Below, in pieces: positions 12,057 to 24,200 of a stretch of 64,000 nt of DNA. The position numbers were made by a program, and so were the translations under genes. The number at the start of each line of letters is the position of its first letter. The first letter of the stretch is position 1. Source of the stretch: Reticulascus tulasneorum (lineage: Eukaryota; Ascomycota; Sordariomycetes; Glomerellales; Reticulascaceae). The stretch covers positions 4,526,001 to 4,590,000 of the forward strand of contig LSAX01000003.1 of assembly GCA_001557505.1 (NCBI GenBank), in the 5' to 3' direction. The notes beneath the pieces were generated by a model that was not told the DNA's origin, searched no databases, and saw only the letters and a list, made by a program, of their open reading frames with translations.

Positions 12057-12601
12057 GCCAGGCACCTTGTCCGCGACTCTGGATATGCACACGACGACAG
12101 GAGTTTGGTATTGGGGCATGGCACGTAGGCTTTTCACTTAGATTGCCCGAAGACGACTGAAAAGATAGTGCCCTGTATGAAGCAGAATATACCCGTTGAT
12201 ACTTCAATAGGCGATGGTTCAACTCTCAAACGTTATCACTGTGATTGGATCGCAGTGCCCCGTTTATCGAAATGTACCTTTTACGTGCTGAAGCTGTCGG
12301 TCCAGATGCCTGTACGAAGACGTCACAGGGCGTTCTGTACCCGGATGTTCCTGGCTGCCAAGGCTCTACAAATAGTGGTGGGGTAGCTCGCCGTACAGTG
12401 CTGCAGCTCCGACTACTACGTATTATAGTGGGTCGTCACTAGACGAAGCCAGACGGAATTATCCGAGGTGAAACGAGTGGTCGTGTGACCTACAGGCAAC
12501 AAGATCGAACAGATAAAGGATCACCTTCGCACAGGCATCTCCTTCGCAAGCTTCCTCATGGCTTCTGAAACTCATTATCGATTTCTGGTTTGTATTCGAA
12601 A
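12057..12601. other. Intergenic between siderophore gene and BTN1
   Basis: Short frames on both strands overlap here without recognisable products. Probably 3' UTR and the BTN1 promoter. No other element seen. Confidence 0.5.
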
Positions 12602-14023
12602 ATGACGGGCCGGTCGCCTTCCTCCTCCGGTCTTCTTCCGATGCCGGGGTCTCCGTCTTCTTCGTGGGCAGTGTACCGCGCTCGTTTGACAGCTCTCTTC
12701 AGACATGCGGATACCCAGGTTGTGGTGGCCTTCTGGCTGCTGGGTAGATACTGTCTCTCCTGTCGCTTGTATTTAGACTAACAGGCCGCAGGTCTAATCA
12801 ACAACGTTCTCTACGTAATAATTCTCTCTGCAGCCCAGGATCTCGTTGGCGCATCCGTCCCGAAGGGTGTGGTCCTCCTAGCCGACGTCCTCCCTTCGTT
12901 CTGTACCAAGCTCGTGGCCCCCTACTTCATACACCGAGTCCCTTATTCGATCCGAGTCCTCGTGTTTATGGGGCTCTCGTGCTCAGGCATGCTCCTCATC
13001 GCGCTGACACCCTCGACACAGTCTGTCGCTGTCAAAATGGTAGGCGTGGTGCTGGCTAGTCTAAGCAGTGGGGGCGGAGAGCTGAGCTTCCTTGGCTTGA
13101 CCCATTATTATGGTCCCATGAGCCTTGCCGGCTGGGGAAGCGGGACAGGTGCTGCAGGTCTAGTTGGTGCAGGATTGTATGTCGCGATGACAGATTGGTG
13201 GGGATTTACTGTCCGGGACAGCTTGCTCTTGGCGGCTTGTTTGCCGGCGATCATGTTCGTTAGCTTCTTCCTGGTTTTGCCAAAAGGACCGTTGCGTCAG
13301 GGTACAAAGTTGAAGGAGTATACAACGATTCCGGAGCAGGATCTCGACGATGAGGATCTCGAGGACATGGCACAATCGACGGCGTCCGCAGCGCTCCTGG
13401 CTCCCGGGCCATCCGTTACGTCGACAGCATATTCAATACACGGCGCGACAGAAAGCAGAAGCTTTCGAGGGAATCTGAGACGAGCCAGAGCGCTCTTCTT
13501 CCCGTACATGCTGCCGCTGCTCCTTGTCTACGTCGCTGAATATAGCATCAACCAAGGTGTCGCGCCAACACTTCTATTCCCACTAGGGTCCACGCCATTC
13601 AAGGAATACCGCGAGTTCTACCCGGTCTATGGCTTTCTCTATCAGCTCGGCGTGTTCGTTTCTCGCTCGTCGACACCATTTTACCGCATTCATCATCTTT
13701 ACATTCCGTCATTTCTGCAAGTTGGCAACCTGGCGCTTCTCACCCTCCACGCGCTGTTCAACTTCATCCCCTCCGTGTACATCATATTTCTCGTCATATT
13801 CTGGGAAGGGCTGCTTGGTGGGGCTGTCTATGTCAACACGTTCGCCGAGATTTTGGAGAATGTACCGAGTGAAGAAAGGGAGTTCAGTCTCGGCGCTACG
13901 AGTGTCAGCGATAGCGGTGGCATCTGCATTGCTGGACTCTTGGGTATCTTCATGGAGATTCAGCTTTGTAACTGGCAGGTTCATCATGGTAGGGACTGGT
14001 GCCGCAAGATCAAAGTTGGCTGA
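12602..14023 (+). CDS. BTN1: Battenin, CLN3/BTN1 family vacuolar membrane protein
   Basis: Multi-pass vacuolar (lysosomal) membrane protein involved in vacuolar pH and basic amino-acid homeostasis; the human orthologue is CLN3. Exons 12602-12743 and 12792-14023 join as [19 protein letters not shown] across a 48-bp intron and give 457 residues, the usual fungal BTN1 length. Family hallmarks are [15 protein letters not shown] near the start, [17 protein letters not shown] in the middle and the C-terminal [16 protein letters not shown]. About eleven hydrophobic segments are visible, with a hydrophilic acidic/Ser-rich loop at about 220-270. The start ATG was chosen because it is the only in-frame ATG before the conserved region. 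The gene converges on the minus-strand 2EXR gene. Confidence 0.92.
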
Positions 14024-14262
14024 CGAGGATTGTAACCATTGGGGTTCACATGGCATTATTCGGCATCCGCTGCAAGTGAAAAACGATTTTCAATGAAAAG
14101 AGACTCATATCGAGCAAGCCATGGTGTTTCAAGCGCAAACACCATCTACTAGCCACCCACAACGTAGACCACTGGCTCTCTACTCCACCAAGTCGAAAAC
14201 GTCGTGCCGACTGGGAGGACTCTGACGACGAGCAGAACGGCAGAGCGGTCTGCTTCAGCCAA

Positions 14263-15110
14263 CTAGGCTTTCCCACTATCAGAACTTTCCCAGTACTTTG
14301 TTTTCGGAACCACCCGAACCTCGGGTGCTTTCCAGGTGCTGTCCTTCTCGCTGGCTGCATTCATAGCCTCTTCCACCCATCCTTTGAGCTCCCGCGTCAC
14401 TTTTCGCTCCGCACATGAGATATGACGCTTCGAGAGGTCATCATCCGTCCAGATGCAGAAGTGTACGAGCAACGTCAAAACCTTGAGGTTGGGAAACTTC
14501 TTGATGAGTTCGACACCTTTGTCGCACGATTCTTGGAGCCAGCATGGTCGCAGGCCCCATTCCATCGCCAGGTTCTGGACGTATTTATATGTTCCGAGTT
14601 CGCTTGAGGTCAAGTTGCCTGTTCAAAGTTAGTCTAAACTGCGTCCTTGTATCCATGCTCAGCATCACCAGTGACCAAAGATCGATCATAGCACTCTGTG
14701 ACCACGAAGAAAAAAGAAAAGGCATCAGACATACCTCGGTATATCCAGACCGTGTCTCTCTTCCAGTTCACGAAAACGCCTCCCTCTGGAGGGGCTTGCC
14801 GGCCATCGTGTCCGATTCTCCATAGATTGTATCGCCAGTCATGATTACCATCTTCCCCCTCATCTGCTAGCCATGCCAGATGCTCATTTCTCGACTCTCG
14901 GCAGACCTGCAACACAACGGGGACCTTGCGTCGTAAGCCAAACGCAAAGTTGTCATTGTTCCACGAGCGCTCGATGATTGCAGAGCGAGGCGCTGCCAAA
15001 TGCCATATCTTGAGGCGAATTTCGACGGGCAGGTTAGCGAAGTTGTGGAACGAGCAACAGTCCAGGTCCTCAAAATCCAGCGAACCAAACTCGTCTTCGA
15101 AGACGTTCAT
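14263..15110 (-). CDS. 2EXR-domain (F-box-like) protein
   Basis: Exons on the minus strand are 15110-14735 and 14618-14263, giving 243 residues. The join produces VWIYRG-NLTSSELG, with a GTATGT donor and a GAACAG acceptor. Near the N-terminus FHNFANLPVEIRLKIWHLAA matches the 2EXR signature (F-x-x-L-P-x-E-x-R-x-x-I-W), followed by VVLQVCRESRNEHL, typical of the many lineage-expanded fungal 2EXR proteins. Their function is mostly unknown; some resemble F-box adaptors. The ATG at 15110 (MNVFEDEF) is used because the longer frame begins with a TTG. No catalytic residues are evident. Confidence 0.8.
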
Positions 15111-15399
15111 GATCGTCACAGTAGGAGATCTGTTGGAATTCAATTTGGATGATCTGATGTGTATGTTTGATGAGCTGAAAGGGTGATGGGTAAGGCTTGA
15201 CAGAGTAGGTAGGGTTAAATGCTTTCTCAGGACAAAAAGGAAAGCACACGGCAGTGGTAGGGTAGAGCGACAGCAACTCTAGTTCACCCAGAAAGTCGCG
15301 TGAAGTTCCGTTACCGAAACAGAAAGAAGTGAATCTCGGACCTAGGTAATATGCGCGCATGCTATATGCGCATATTGGAGTTAGTCTTGGATGAATATT

Positions 15400-16045
15400 T
15401 ATTGCGATTATGAAAAAGACACATTGGGGCATTTTGTTCCTCAATCTCTCTCACTCGCAGAGCTCCCGTTCTGCCATGTGCTCGGCCCGGAACTGATGAC
15501 GGCACCCGGCATGACACTCAAGCGGCCGGAGCTTGTGTCCGGCCCTCCGGCATTTACTGTAGTTATGAAAAAGAGATATTGGGGCATTTCTGTTTGAAAA
15601 TCTCTCATGCTCGCAGGGCTGCCAGTCTGCCGTGTGCTTGCCCGGAACTAATGACAGAACACGGCGCTGCACTCAAGCGGCCGGAGCTACCTATCCGACC
15701 CTCCGGCATTCATTGGAGATATGAACAAAATATATTGGGACGTGCTTGTTCACCAATCCTCTTCACTGGTAGAGCTCCCAGTCTATTATGTCCTTGGTCA
15801 GCAACTATTGGCCGAACCCGGCATTGCGCTTAAGCGGCCGGGCTTTCCTATCCTGCCCTCCGCATTCATTGAAGTTATTAAAAGGAGACGTTGGGACGTT
15901 TTTGTTCATCAATCAATCTTTACTGATAGAGCTCCCAGCCTACCATGTGCTTGGTCCGCAGCTGTTGACAGAACGCGGCATTGCACTCAAGCGGCTGGAG
16001 CTTCGGATCCGGCCTTCCGGCCTTCCGGCCGGGTTCTTTGTCGTT
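15400..16045. repeat. Tandem repeat, four diverged copies of about 156 bp
   Basis: The word ATTGGG (or GTTGGG) recurs at 15423, 15578, 15734 and 15890, so the periods are 155, 156 and 156. Each unit also contains AGAGCTCCC or a variant, a TGTGCTTGGYCC-like block, an AAGCGGCCGG block and a ...CCGGCATTCATTG-like end. Copies have diverged by substitutions. The last unit ends in a GGCCTTCCGG direct duplication. At 156 bp (52 codons) the copies can share a reading frame, but the 155-bp spacing breaks it after unit 1. It could be a minisatellite or the relic of a repeat-protein gene. Confidence 0.85.
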
Positions 16046-17078
16046 AGCTGGACGCTCAAGAAATATCAGGTATAAACTGACTCACTCGTAGCGGGAGTCT
16101 TTAGCAACCAATCCGAGCACGCCTCGTTCTAGTCATGATTTGTGCGCCCCCATCCTCGGCAGTGCCTCCCTCGGTTGGTTAACGATTCCCCTTATGAGGC
16201 TGCTCTTCAGGCTCGCTAACAAAGAAAGCAAAAGCTCGAGATATACATCATTTCTAATAATTGCCAGTGCCAGACCGGCATTCCGGATCCGACCTCACAA
16301 CCTATGAAGCAGGGCCTATGTGAACGTTATCGAGTCCGGGAAGGCTCTTAATTCCGTTTCACAGAGGATGACACTTAAGGAGTAGTCGTGTCAATGAAAT
16401 CATGTCTAACGTCAAGTTACTCTGAATCCTAGGGCGACTGATCTCTGGAACACCAAAGTGCGTCAGAATGCTTTTTGAAACTCCGATCTCAAAAACAGCA
16501 TGCGGTAATTAGTCTCATAATGCCGCCTTAGTCTACTTGAGTATATAGCATCATCATCCTGCCTTCCTGACAAGATTTAATTATCGCGGCCTTTGAAGTC
16601 TGAAGTGCAAACCAGTCTGCCCTTAACGAGGGTCATTCGGCTGGCACTGTTTAGTTGGCCCCTTTGAGGATCGGCGTTTTGTCTTCACAGAGCAGTTCGG
16701 TTCCTCTAAAAGAACGTCACGAATTCAGTCTTGTCGATATTGAGCCGCTTATCGAGGCGGGCTTGAAAGCAACGTAGAAGGACCATGCCTATGTACTACG
16801 AAGGAGCAGCTGACTACCTATGACATAGCCACAAGATGGACTTCAATCCCTGCGCGTCCTTATCTATATTGTGTCGTAACACTTCCATGGTTATTAAATA
16901 ACATTTTGACCTAGGAAAATTGCTGTCGAATGCTACTGTCGTAACGTTTCAATGTCTCGATTGCCACAGACGACTGGGGACTGCAGCCGGACACGGCTTA
17001 CGTTACACCGGCTCCGAAGTTAGCCCGTGGTGGTCCACCCCGAGCCTTTAATAACTGCTCCCCCGTGCGCTCAGCCTT
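16046..17078. other. Intergenic upstream of the HET gene
   Basis: No open frame of note and no RNA gene recognised on either strand. Composition is ordinary. Confidence 0.5.
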
Positions 17079-19377
17079 ATGAGTCTGCGAGTTTCTCAGA
17101 CAAAAGAATCATTTCACTATTGTCATGTGATCACAAGTTGTGCAGGAATTGAGTCATCTCTTCAATGGACAATAAATGTTAGACAATCCAGCTCACTAGG
17201 AAATGGTCCTGGAGATGATCAAATACTAAGTGGAATCGAGACTTCACTACCTTCACCTTCTACAAAAGCAACCGGCCTCCGACTTATGATGCCCACTGAG
17301 AACGAAGATGTCGGAGTCGCAGGGCAAAGTAAGATGGAGCCCGTCAGCGTTGAGATCTCCCCAAAACCTCCCTCCCAAAGCTCTCTTTGTTCCGAATGTC
17401 TCAAAAGACAAAACATTGTGGCCGACGGGCGGTTTGAAGCGTTTTCGGGGACCATTGAGCGGCTCATAGATGCCGATTGCGAGGTCTGCGACGTGATGTA
17501 TCAACTACTGGCCGCTGCGGGACTTGCCGATGATCCTCGAGTTTCATACCGGATCTACATTCGGGAGTGGATTCAAATGAGCCTTTTCAGGTTCCAAAAA
17601 GTTGAGCCGCGGAATATGTCCTTGAATTTGGGGTTATACTGTCCTCCGAGTAAGTTTCGGGCAATCTTACGCAGAAGGTGTGTTCCGATTGTACTTACGT
17701 ATCAACCAAGCTTTGCCTTGTCCTTGGGGCATCTTCCCTAGCAGTCGAGATGCGTCGCCATCTAGCAGCATGCAAAGCCGACGTAAGATATTAGAATGGA
17801 TTAGAGCTTGCGTTTCGACCCACGCATGTGGTAACGCTGACACAACCGCCCGCTTGCCGAGCAGAGTGATTGATATCGGCAAGCACAAGGATGATATTAG
17901 GCTTCTGGAGTCCAAGGGAGCGGATGGCCGATACGTGTGCTTGAGCCATTGTTGGGGTGGTCACCAACCACTGAAAACAACGCTGGCTACGTTGAACTCG
18001 TCTTACGGAAGAATCGAATGGGATGAAATACCTCGAACCTACCAAGACGCAATTTCACTCACTCGCTTGTTGGGGATCAAATATATATGGATCGATTCAC
18101 TCTGCATTGTCCAAGACGACCGAGATGATTGGGTTCGCGAGTCTAGAGCGATGGCGGACATATACGAAAAGTGTTTCCTGACCATCGCGGCGACCTCAGC
18201 GCAGAGTTCCGAATCGGGACTTTTCAGCGATTCTGTCCCCCCTGAGCATCACGTCACCGGTACAAGTGCCTCTGGCCTTACCTACGAAGTATCGATGCGC
18301 GAGGTGATGAGTCACTTGAACGGCTTCAGCGGCAGTTTCGTTCCTTCAAAGCATCATCCACTGATGGGCAGAGCATGGGTCTTCCAGGAGCGCATTCTAT
18401 CCCCAAGAGTCCTTCACATGAGTTATCCTGAAATGATGTGGGAGTGCAAGGCCGCTACAATGTGCGAATGCAGGGAGGTAGAATGGACGATGGGCAAGGG
18501 AGGACATGCTTCGGTAATGAGTACTGGTACGCCATACGAGCTCGGGAGAAGGTGGCGTGATATGGTGGAGTTGTACAGTGGATTGGCGCTCACATTCGGA
18601 TCCGACAAGTTGCCAGCATTGTCGGGGCTGGCCAAACAGATGGCAGCAAAACTCCAATCGACTCGGTACATCGCCGGGATGTGGGAGTGCTCTCTAGACA
18701 TCGACTTGCTATGGCTAAACGTCGCTGGCGGTCGATTTCAAACCCTCCCTGATGTCTGTGACTCAGTAAGAGAGAATTATCGCGCGCCATCCTGGTCATG
18801 GGCAGCCATAGATGAAAAGGTAGTGTTCCCATTGAGCGAGTACTTCTTTCCCAAACGACATGATAGGAACCAGGGATGCATGATCCAGACCTGGTTTGAG
18901 GTCTTGGAAACCAGTGTTGAATTAGCTACAACCGGTCAGAATTGCGACGTTGATCCAACGGGCGAAGTCAAGGATGGCCATATCCTAATCGAAGCAGACA
19001 TTTTCGACACCAGATTGATCAAACAAGACCAATGGTACGATCTCGATATGCCAAGCCGTGCCGATCATAAGGCGGATATGAATACTCTCAAGGTATATTT
19101 TGACAACCGCGAGTACGGACGCCGGACGAATTCGCCGGACCATCATAATATTACCTGTGCAAGGATGGCGCTGGACAGGCGCAACGGGGACAGTGGTGAG
19201 ATCTGGGAAACCGAATACGCGTTGATGCTGCGATGTGTGGATGAGAAACAGAAGAGGTACCAACGGATTGGAATGATTTGTCAAATGCGTATTCAAGATT
19301 ATATGCCTGGGATGTGGAGGGATCTGCCGAGTTGTTTCGAGACCGGTGGACGACGGGAAAGCATTACGATCATATAG
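17079..19377 (+). CDS. Heterokaryon-incompatibility (HET) domain protein
   Basis: HET domains act in fungal allorecognition and programmed cell death. Exons 17079-17649 and 17711-19377 keep frame through a 61-bp intron with a GTAAGT donor, giving 745 residues. A second possible start at 17286 (MMPTENED) would give 676, and the N-terminal 70 residues before it look non-conserved. HET motifs in order are YVCLSHCWGG, RTYQDAISLTRLLGIKYIWI followed by DSLCIVQDD, then MADIYEKCFLTIAATSAQ and GRAWVFQERILSPRVLHM. The N-terminal CSECLKRQNI and DCEVCDVMY segment is common in standalone HET proteins. The region after the domain has no partner domain (no NACHT, ankyrin or WD). The exact acceptor is uncertain because another AG lies at 17673. 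Confidence 0.88.
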
Positions 19378-19885
19378 CTCGTGGTAGAGGAAGTAAAGAG
19401 TCGTTGAATTATGCAGCATCTGATCAATAAAGGAATCACCGAGATATCATGGACTAATACTGATGCCGGATGTCACAGGTTACGCTTCAATGCTCAAAAG
19501 ATGGATACCAGATAAAGTTAACTGACCCTTCCAATCTGGCCGTCGTATCTGGGTCAGTGGTTGTACATTGAGCATGCAAACTAAGAGAGTGCGGCACTAA
19601 AGCAATACCCGGGAGCTTAGGTTAACTCAGTTTTGGATCGGTGCTGGTAAGTGATTGAAGCTGTTCATGGTCTCTTGGACGGACTTATTCAGTGTCCAAG
19701 GAGTAATTACGTGGCTCACACCGACAGCTTGTGAAGTTGGCACCCCGGCATAATCTTTTGCCGATCCGACCCCACCATTGAGTGCTGTGGCGGGGCGTGA
19801 CGTCCTTCTGCGGCGGCCGGTCGAGAAGTGAACTTCCTTTCGATTCCCATGCCCAACTCCCTCTCAACTAGTAACCATCGCAATC
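19378..19885. other. Intergenic between HET and VPS60
   Basis: No gene or RNA recognised; presumably the HET 3' end and the VPS60 promoter. Confidence 0.5.
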
Positions 19886-20524
19886 ATGAATCGCTTGTTC
19901 GGGACCGGTCCAAAGGGGCCGAAGCCTACACTTAATGGAGCCATCTCCAACATCGACGACCGAATCTCTTCGATCGATGTTAAACTGGCCGCCGTCAACG
20001 CCGAGCTAGGCACCTACCAAGCCAAACTAGCGAAGATGCGTGACGGCCCCGGCAAAGCCGCACTGAAGCAGAAGGCGCTCAAGATCCTCCAAAGGCGGAA
20101 GATGTACGAGTCGCAACGCGACCAGCTGCAGTCGCAGGTGTGGAATATGGAGCAGGCGCAGACGATGCAAGACAACCTCAAGAACGTGATGACGACGGTG
20201 GACGCGCTCAAGACGACCAACAAGGAGCTGAAGAAGCAGTACGGCAAGGTGGACATTGACAAGATCGAGCGGCTGCAGGACGAGATGGCGGATCTGATGG
20301 ACGTGGGCAACGACATACAGGAGAGTTTGGCAAGGAGCTACGATATACCCGAGGACGTGGACGAGGCCGAGCTCGATGCGGAGTTGGAGGCAATGGGGAT
20401 GGAGATGGAGATGGAGCAGGGCGAGCTCGGGGGTGCTGTGCCGAGTTTCTTGCAGGATGAGCTGCCGGAGTTTGTGGACGAGGAACCTCGGACGGTCGGG
20501 AAGGTCCAGCAGGCTGCTGGATAG
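19886..20524 (+). CDS. VPS60: ESCRT-III subunit Vps60/CHMP5
   Basis: Charged multivesicular body protein acting at endosomes with Vta1/LIP5 to stimulate Vps4 and remodel ESCRT-III. Single exon, 212 residues, close to the usual 220-230. The N-terminus MNRLFGTGPKGPKPTLNGAI and the following helical region (KLAAVNAELGTYQAKLAKM, LKQKALKILQRRKMYESQRD) are characteristic of CHMP5 rather than Snf7 or Vps2. The C-terminal half is acidic (about 150-200, EDVDEAELDAELEAMG) with the last motif LPEFVDEEP. No intron is needed and the ATG is the only sensible start. It converges on the F-box/WD40 gene. Confidence 0.95.
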   Translation: MNRLFGTGPKGPKPTLNGAISNIDDRISSIDVKLAAVNAELGTYQAKLAKMRDGPGKAALKQKALKILQRRKMYESQRDQLQSQVWNMEQAQTMQDNLKNVMTTVDALKTTNKELKKQYGKVDIDKIERLQDEMADLMDVGNDIQESLARSYDIPEDVDEAELDAELEAMGMEMEMEQGELGGAVPSFLQDELPEFVDEEPRTVGKVQQAAG

Positions 20525-21264
20525 GTTGCGCTACGTATACGGGCAAGGCTATCACAACACCGAGTATCGAGAGGCCTATGCGGCACTATATCTTTTTTTC
20601 CTATACCGAAACGAGTAGCACCGGATGGCCCCGACGTCGCGATCACATCTTCCGCGCGTGCACGCCGTGGTCGTGACGTCATCTGCTGGTTCTAAAGAGC
20701 TCCGCCCTATGAACAGGGACCGTTGCTCCATTATTCAGGGTCTTTATTAGCGTTGCCTCTGAGTTTGAGGGGCTCGAGGCGGTCTCTTTAAACTGCACCC
20801 CGTGCGGAAATGGTTCCACAACGGGAAGAGGGGAGGATATGACATGTGGCTTCATGCGACGGAGATGTCCGCGGCACTGGTGCGGATATAGGCGACTTAC
20901 GGTGACTATGATGCCATTAGAGAAGTAACAGACCAAGTTCGCTGTATCGATAGTTCAAAAGTACAAGATAATTCCTACTGTGCGCCTGTACTAGTAGATT
21001 CCAACGAAGCGGTTTGTAGGATTGTTGTCACGGCTATAATCCCGTGGTAGTCCCTGATTTGCCCATCTAAGTCTTGCTCGTAAGACTGTGCGTGCCCGCA
21101 AATATATGAAAGATGGCTACGACTCGGAAGGCATGGCAGTGGTGACAGTTTTGCGTTATTAGAATTGATAATATTCGGTCATCAGTCCATTCATTAATAC
21201 CCATACATCTAAGCATACATTGCAGTTCTTTTCCAATCACTACGCAACCATGGTAATTCTTATT
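20525..21264. other. Intergenic between two convergent genes
   Basis: Holds the 3' regions of VPS60 and of the F-box/WD40 gene. No further gene is supported. Confidence 0.5.
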
Positions 21265-24200
21265 CTACTCGACAGTCCCAAAGAAGCGCGTGACCTCTTC
21301 CAGCTCCGGGTCGCCATTGCAGAAGTCCCAGCCCACAATGACACTCGTCTGACTACAACAAATGATCCTGCGGACATCGAACTGCAGCTTGAACACGCGT
21401 GCCGGGTTGTTATCCGCGTTCACGATATGAGGGTGATGCGTCTGCGCAACCTGCGGGACCTGCTGCGGAGCCAGTGCTTGTTGCTGTACAGCCTGCGGGA
21501 CATGTTGCGGAGCCAGTGCTTGCTGCTGCACAGCCTGCGGGACATGCTGCGGAGCCTGTGCTTGTTGCTGTACAGCCTGCGGGACATGCTGCGGAGCCTG
21601 TGCTTGTTGCTGTACAGCCTGCGGGACATGTTGCGGAACCAGTGCTTGCTGCTGTACAGCCTGCGGGACATGTTGCGGAACCTGTTGCTGCTGAGGCGGC
21701 GGCGGCTGGACCGGCGCAACCGGTGCTTGAGTTGGTGCATGTGGCGGCTGGGGATGATCATGAGCCTGCTGGGGTGGCAGCTGTACGTGGGGAGTAGACA
21801 CTCCGGTCATAGTCGCGTCCTGAGAGCTCGCCGGAACGGGTGTATTAGCGGTATTAACTGACGGTGTTGGTTCGGAGGGATAGTTTAAGAGTCTGGAGAT
21901 GCTGGAGGGCCCTGAGCTCGAACCCGAAACTGTCTGCGGGGTTGTGGTGACCGTTGCGAGAAAAGTTGATCCGCCCGTCGCGTCAGCAGAAGAGCTAGGC
22001 CCAGCTGGGGAGTTAAATGAAGGGAGGCTAGGAGGTGGGAATGGCATGCTCGCATTCTGCATGGCTGACATCCGAGCACGGTTTTGATTGTACTGGGTCC
22101 GAAGCATAGCAGTCGAGACTGTTTGTCGAAGCTGGGCTCGGAGGAAGGGAGACGGCTCCCGATCTATGGCAGTTTGGAGGTGTGAATGGTACGCCAGCAT
22201 GGTCGGGTAACTAGCCAGAGCCTGCTGAAGCGCCAAGACGCCTTGGGGAACGATGATGTCGATCAGCGCCATGAAGGACGTGGCAGATTCGGGGGTGATA
22301 GTAGCGATGATAGGGTTCTCGATCGTCGTTCTCGGAGTCGGGGGTGCGGGCGCGGCTAGCCTGGCTAGTGCAGGGGCCGGTGGTGGAGGCCGGACCGATG
22401 GGTGAAGAGGCAGCACGGAGGGAGAGGCAGATCGAGGAGCCTCGGTGGCAGCCATGGCGGCGGTTGCAGCTGCGAGTTGGCTCTGGGCAGTGGCGGTTTG
22501 CTGACTTCGGGAAGCAGCCTCGGCAGCCTCTTCTTGACGGAAATGGTGTACATCTTTCCAAACACCCTCCTTATCGCGGCGCCAGATGATGATGGTTTGA
22601 TCGTAGGAACCAGATACAATTCGTGCGTACTTGCCGCCACCACCGCCAGGGGGTAATGTGGCACCAAATGCAGTGATGTCCTCAGGCCGGCGGCTGCCAG
22701 CGTTCCGTCGCCGTCGTGGTGCCTTCTGGCGCAGAGATTCTTGAATAGCACCGGACTCCAACGCCTTGAAATATTGTTCGTCAACCTTCTTCGCCTCAGC
22801 CTGGTCTTCCAGGACACTGTACGGGAGATCGCCAAAGCCAGCCTGAACAGTCCTGACCAGGCTCGTGTGAGCTCGCAGGCTAGCGACTTCAAGGCCGGTA
22901 GACCTATCGAATACCTTGACTTCGTTGTCGCTGCTCCCGCTAACGATTCTTCGGCCATCGTACTGCACGCAAGCGATGCCCTTGCCGTGGCCAACCACTG
23001 TCCTGCTACATATCTGTCTCGGCCAGTCCCAGACTTTGATGTTCCTATCCCCACTCGCCGAGACAACTTCGTTGTCACAGATTTGAACCGCATTGACCGC
23101 TGCGCCGTGGCCTTCCAGGCGGCCGATCATCGTAAAAGGAGGCAGGATGGGTAGCTCGTCGGTTGGGCTGCCATACTCGTAGCTCTTGAGATGAATAGGA
23201 ACAGCGTACACAAGGCTCGGGTCGTCGTAGCCAGGTTCTCCGTGGCGAAGGGGGCGCCTGTTGAAAATTTTGATGGATTTGTCCTTGGAGCACGTTACCA
23301 GTATTCGCTTGTCAAACTTGACATTCAAAACCGACTCGGAGTGCGCCTTGGTCAGGCGTTGGATGATTTCGCCCGTGGAGAATCGCCATACAATCACATC
23401 CGAATCACTGCTTCCAGACACGACGATGTCCTCCTCAGGATCTGCGTCAAACTGCAAGCAGAGGACAGACCCCCCATGACCTTCTAACGGACGGCGCACC
23501 AGTCGTCGGCTCTGCATGCTCCAGATACGAATCGTCCGATCTCGGCTTCCGCTGACCAAATACTCGGAGTCGAATTGCAAGCTATAAATGCATTCCGAGT
23601 GGCCTTCTTCCGGGTGGTCGGGATGCGGCAGCTGGAAGTTGCTGTATTTGCCCCGTTCCCAATTAGATTCCAATCGTCGGCGCATGGTGTATAGATACTT
23701 CCAGTTAATCCTGTATCTAGACGCACGAGCCTCCCAAGACCACAGCGTTGACCCTGCCAACCCCCCTGGCGCGTTTGCAGGAATCATCGGAGGCAAGGAT
23801 TCCTCCTTTATCAAATCCGACCTCAGCAGCGGCGAAGCCTTGCCTTTGCCCTTTGAGTCTGCGCTCCGGCTCTTGGAGCTGTCCATAGATCCCTCCATTT
23901 CAGTGTCCGCATGCGGCGTAGCAGAAGCACGTCCGAGGAGCCCAAAGGACGAGGCTGGGCTTCCGAAAATACTCCCTCCTATCATGGTGTTTTCCTGCTT
24001 GATGGATCGATCGGCATCTGTCATTTCCATGTCTGTGTCCTCCGATATTGTTCGTTTCTTATACGTGTGACCGTCTTCGGAAGATTTGAGGCGATGGAGC
24101 GATGAGGATGTCGCGTTGAGCCCCTCATTGACTTTCTCTTCCCAGGCTCGGATCTCGGGATAGATGGCCCTCCATCCCTCCATAAGGTATAGTCTCTCCC

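Noticed and set aside
21220..21861. Plus-strand 213-codon frame with 14-residue LRDMLRSQCLLLYS-like repeats
   Set aside because: It is the antisense shadow of the 42-bp coding repeat in the F-box/WD40 gene; the sense frame carries clear domains.
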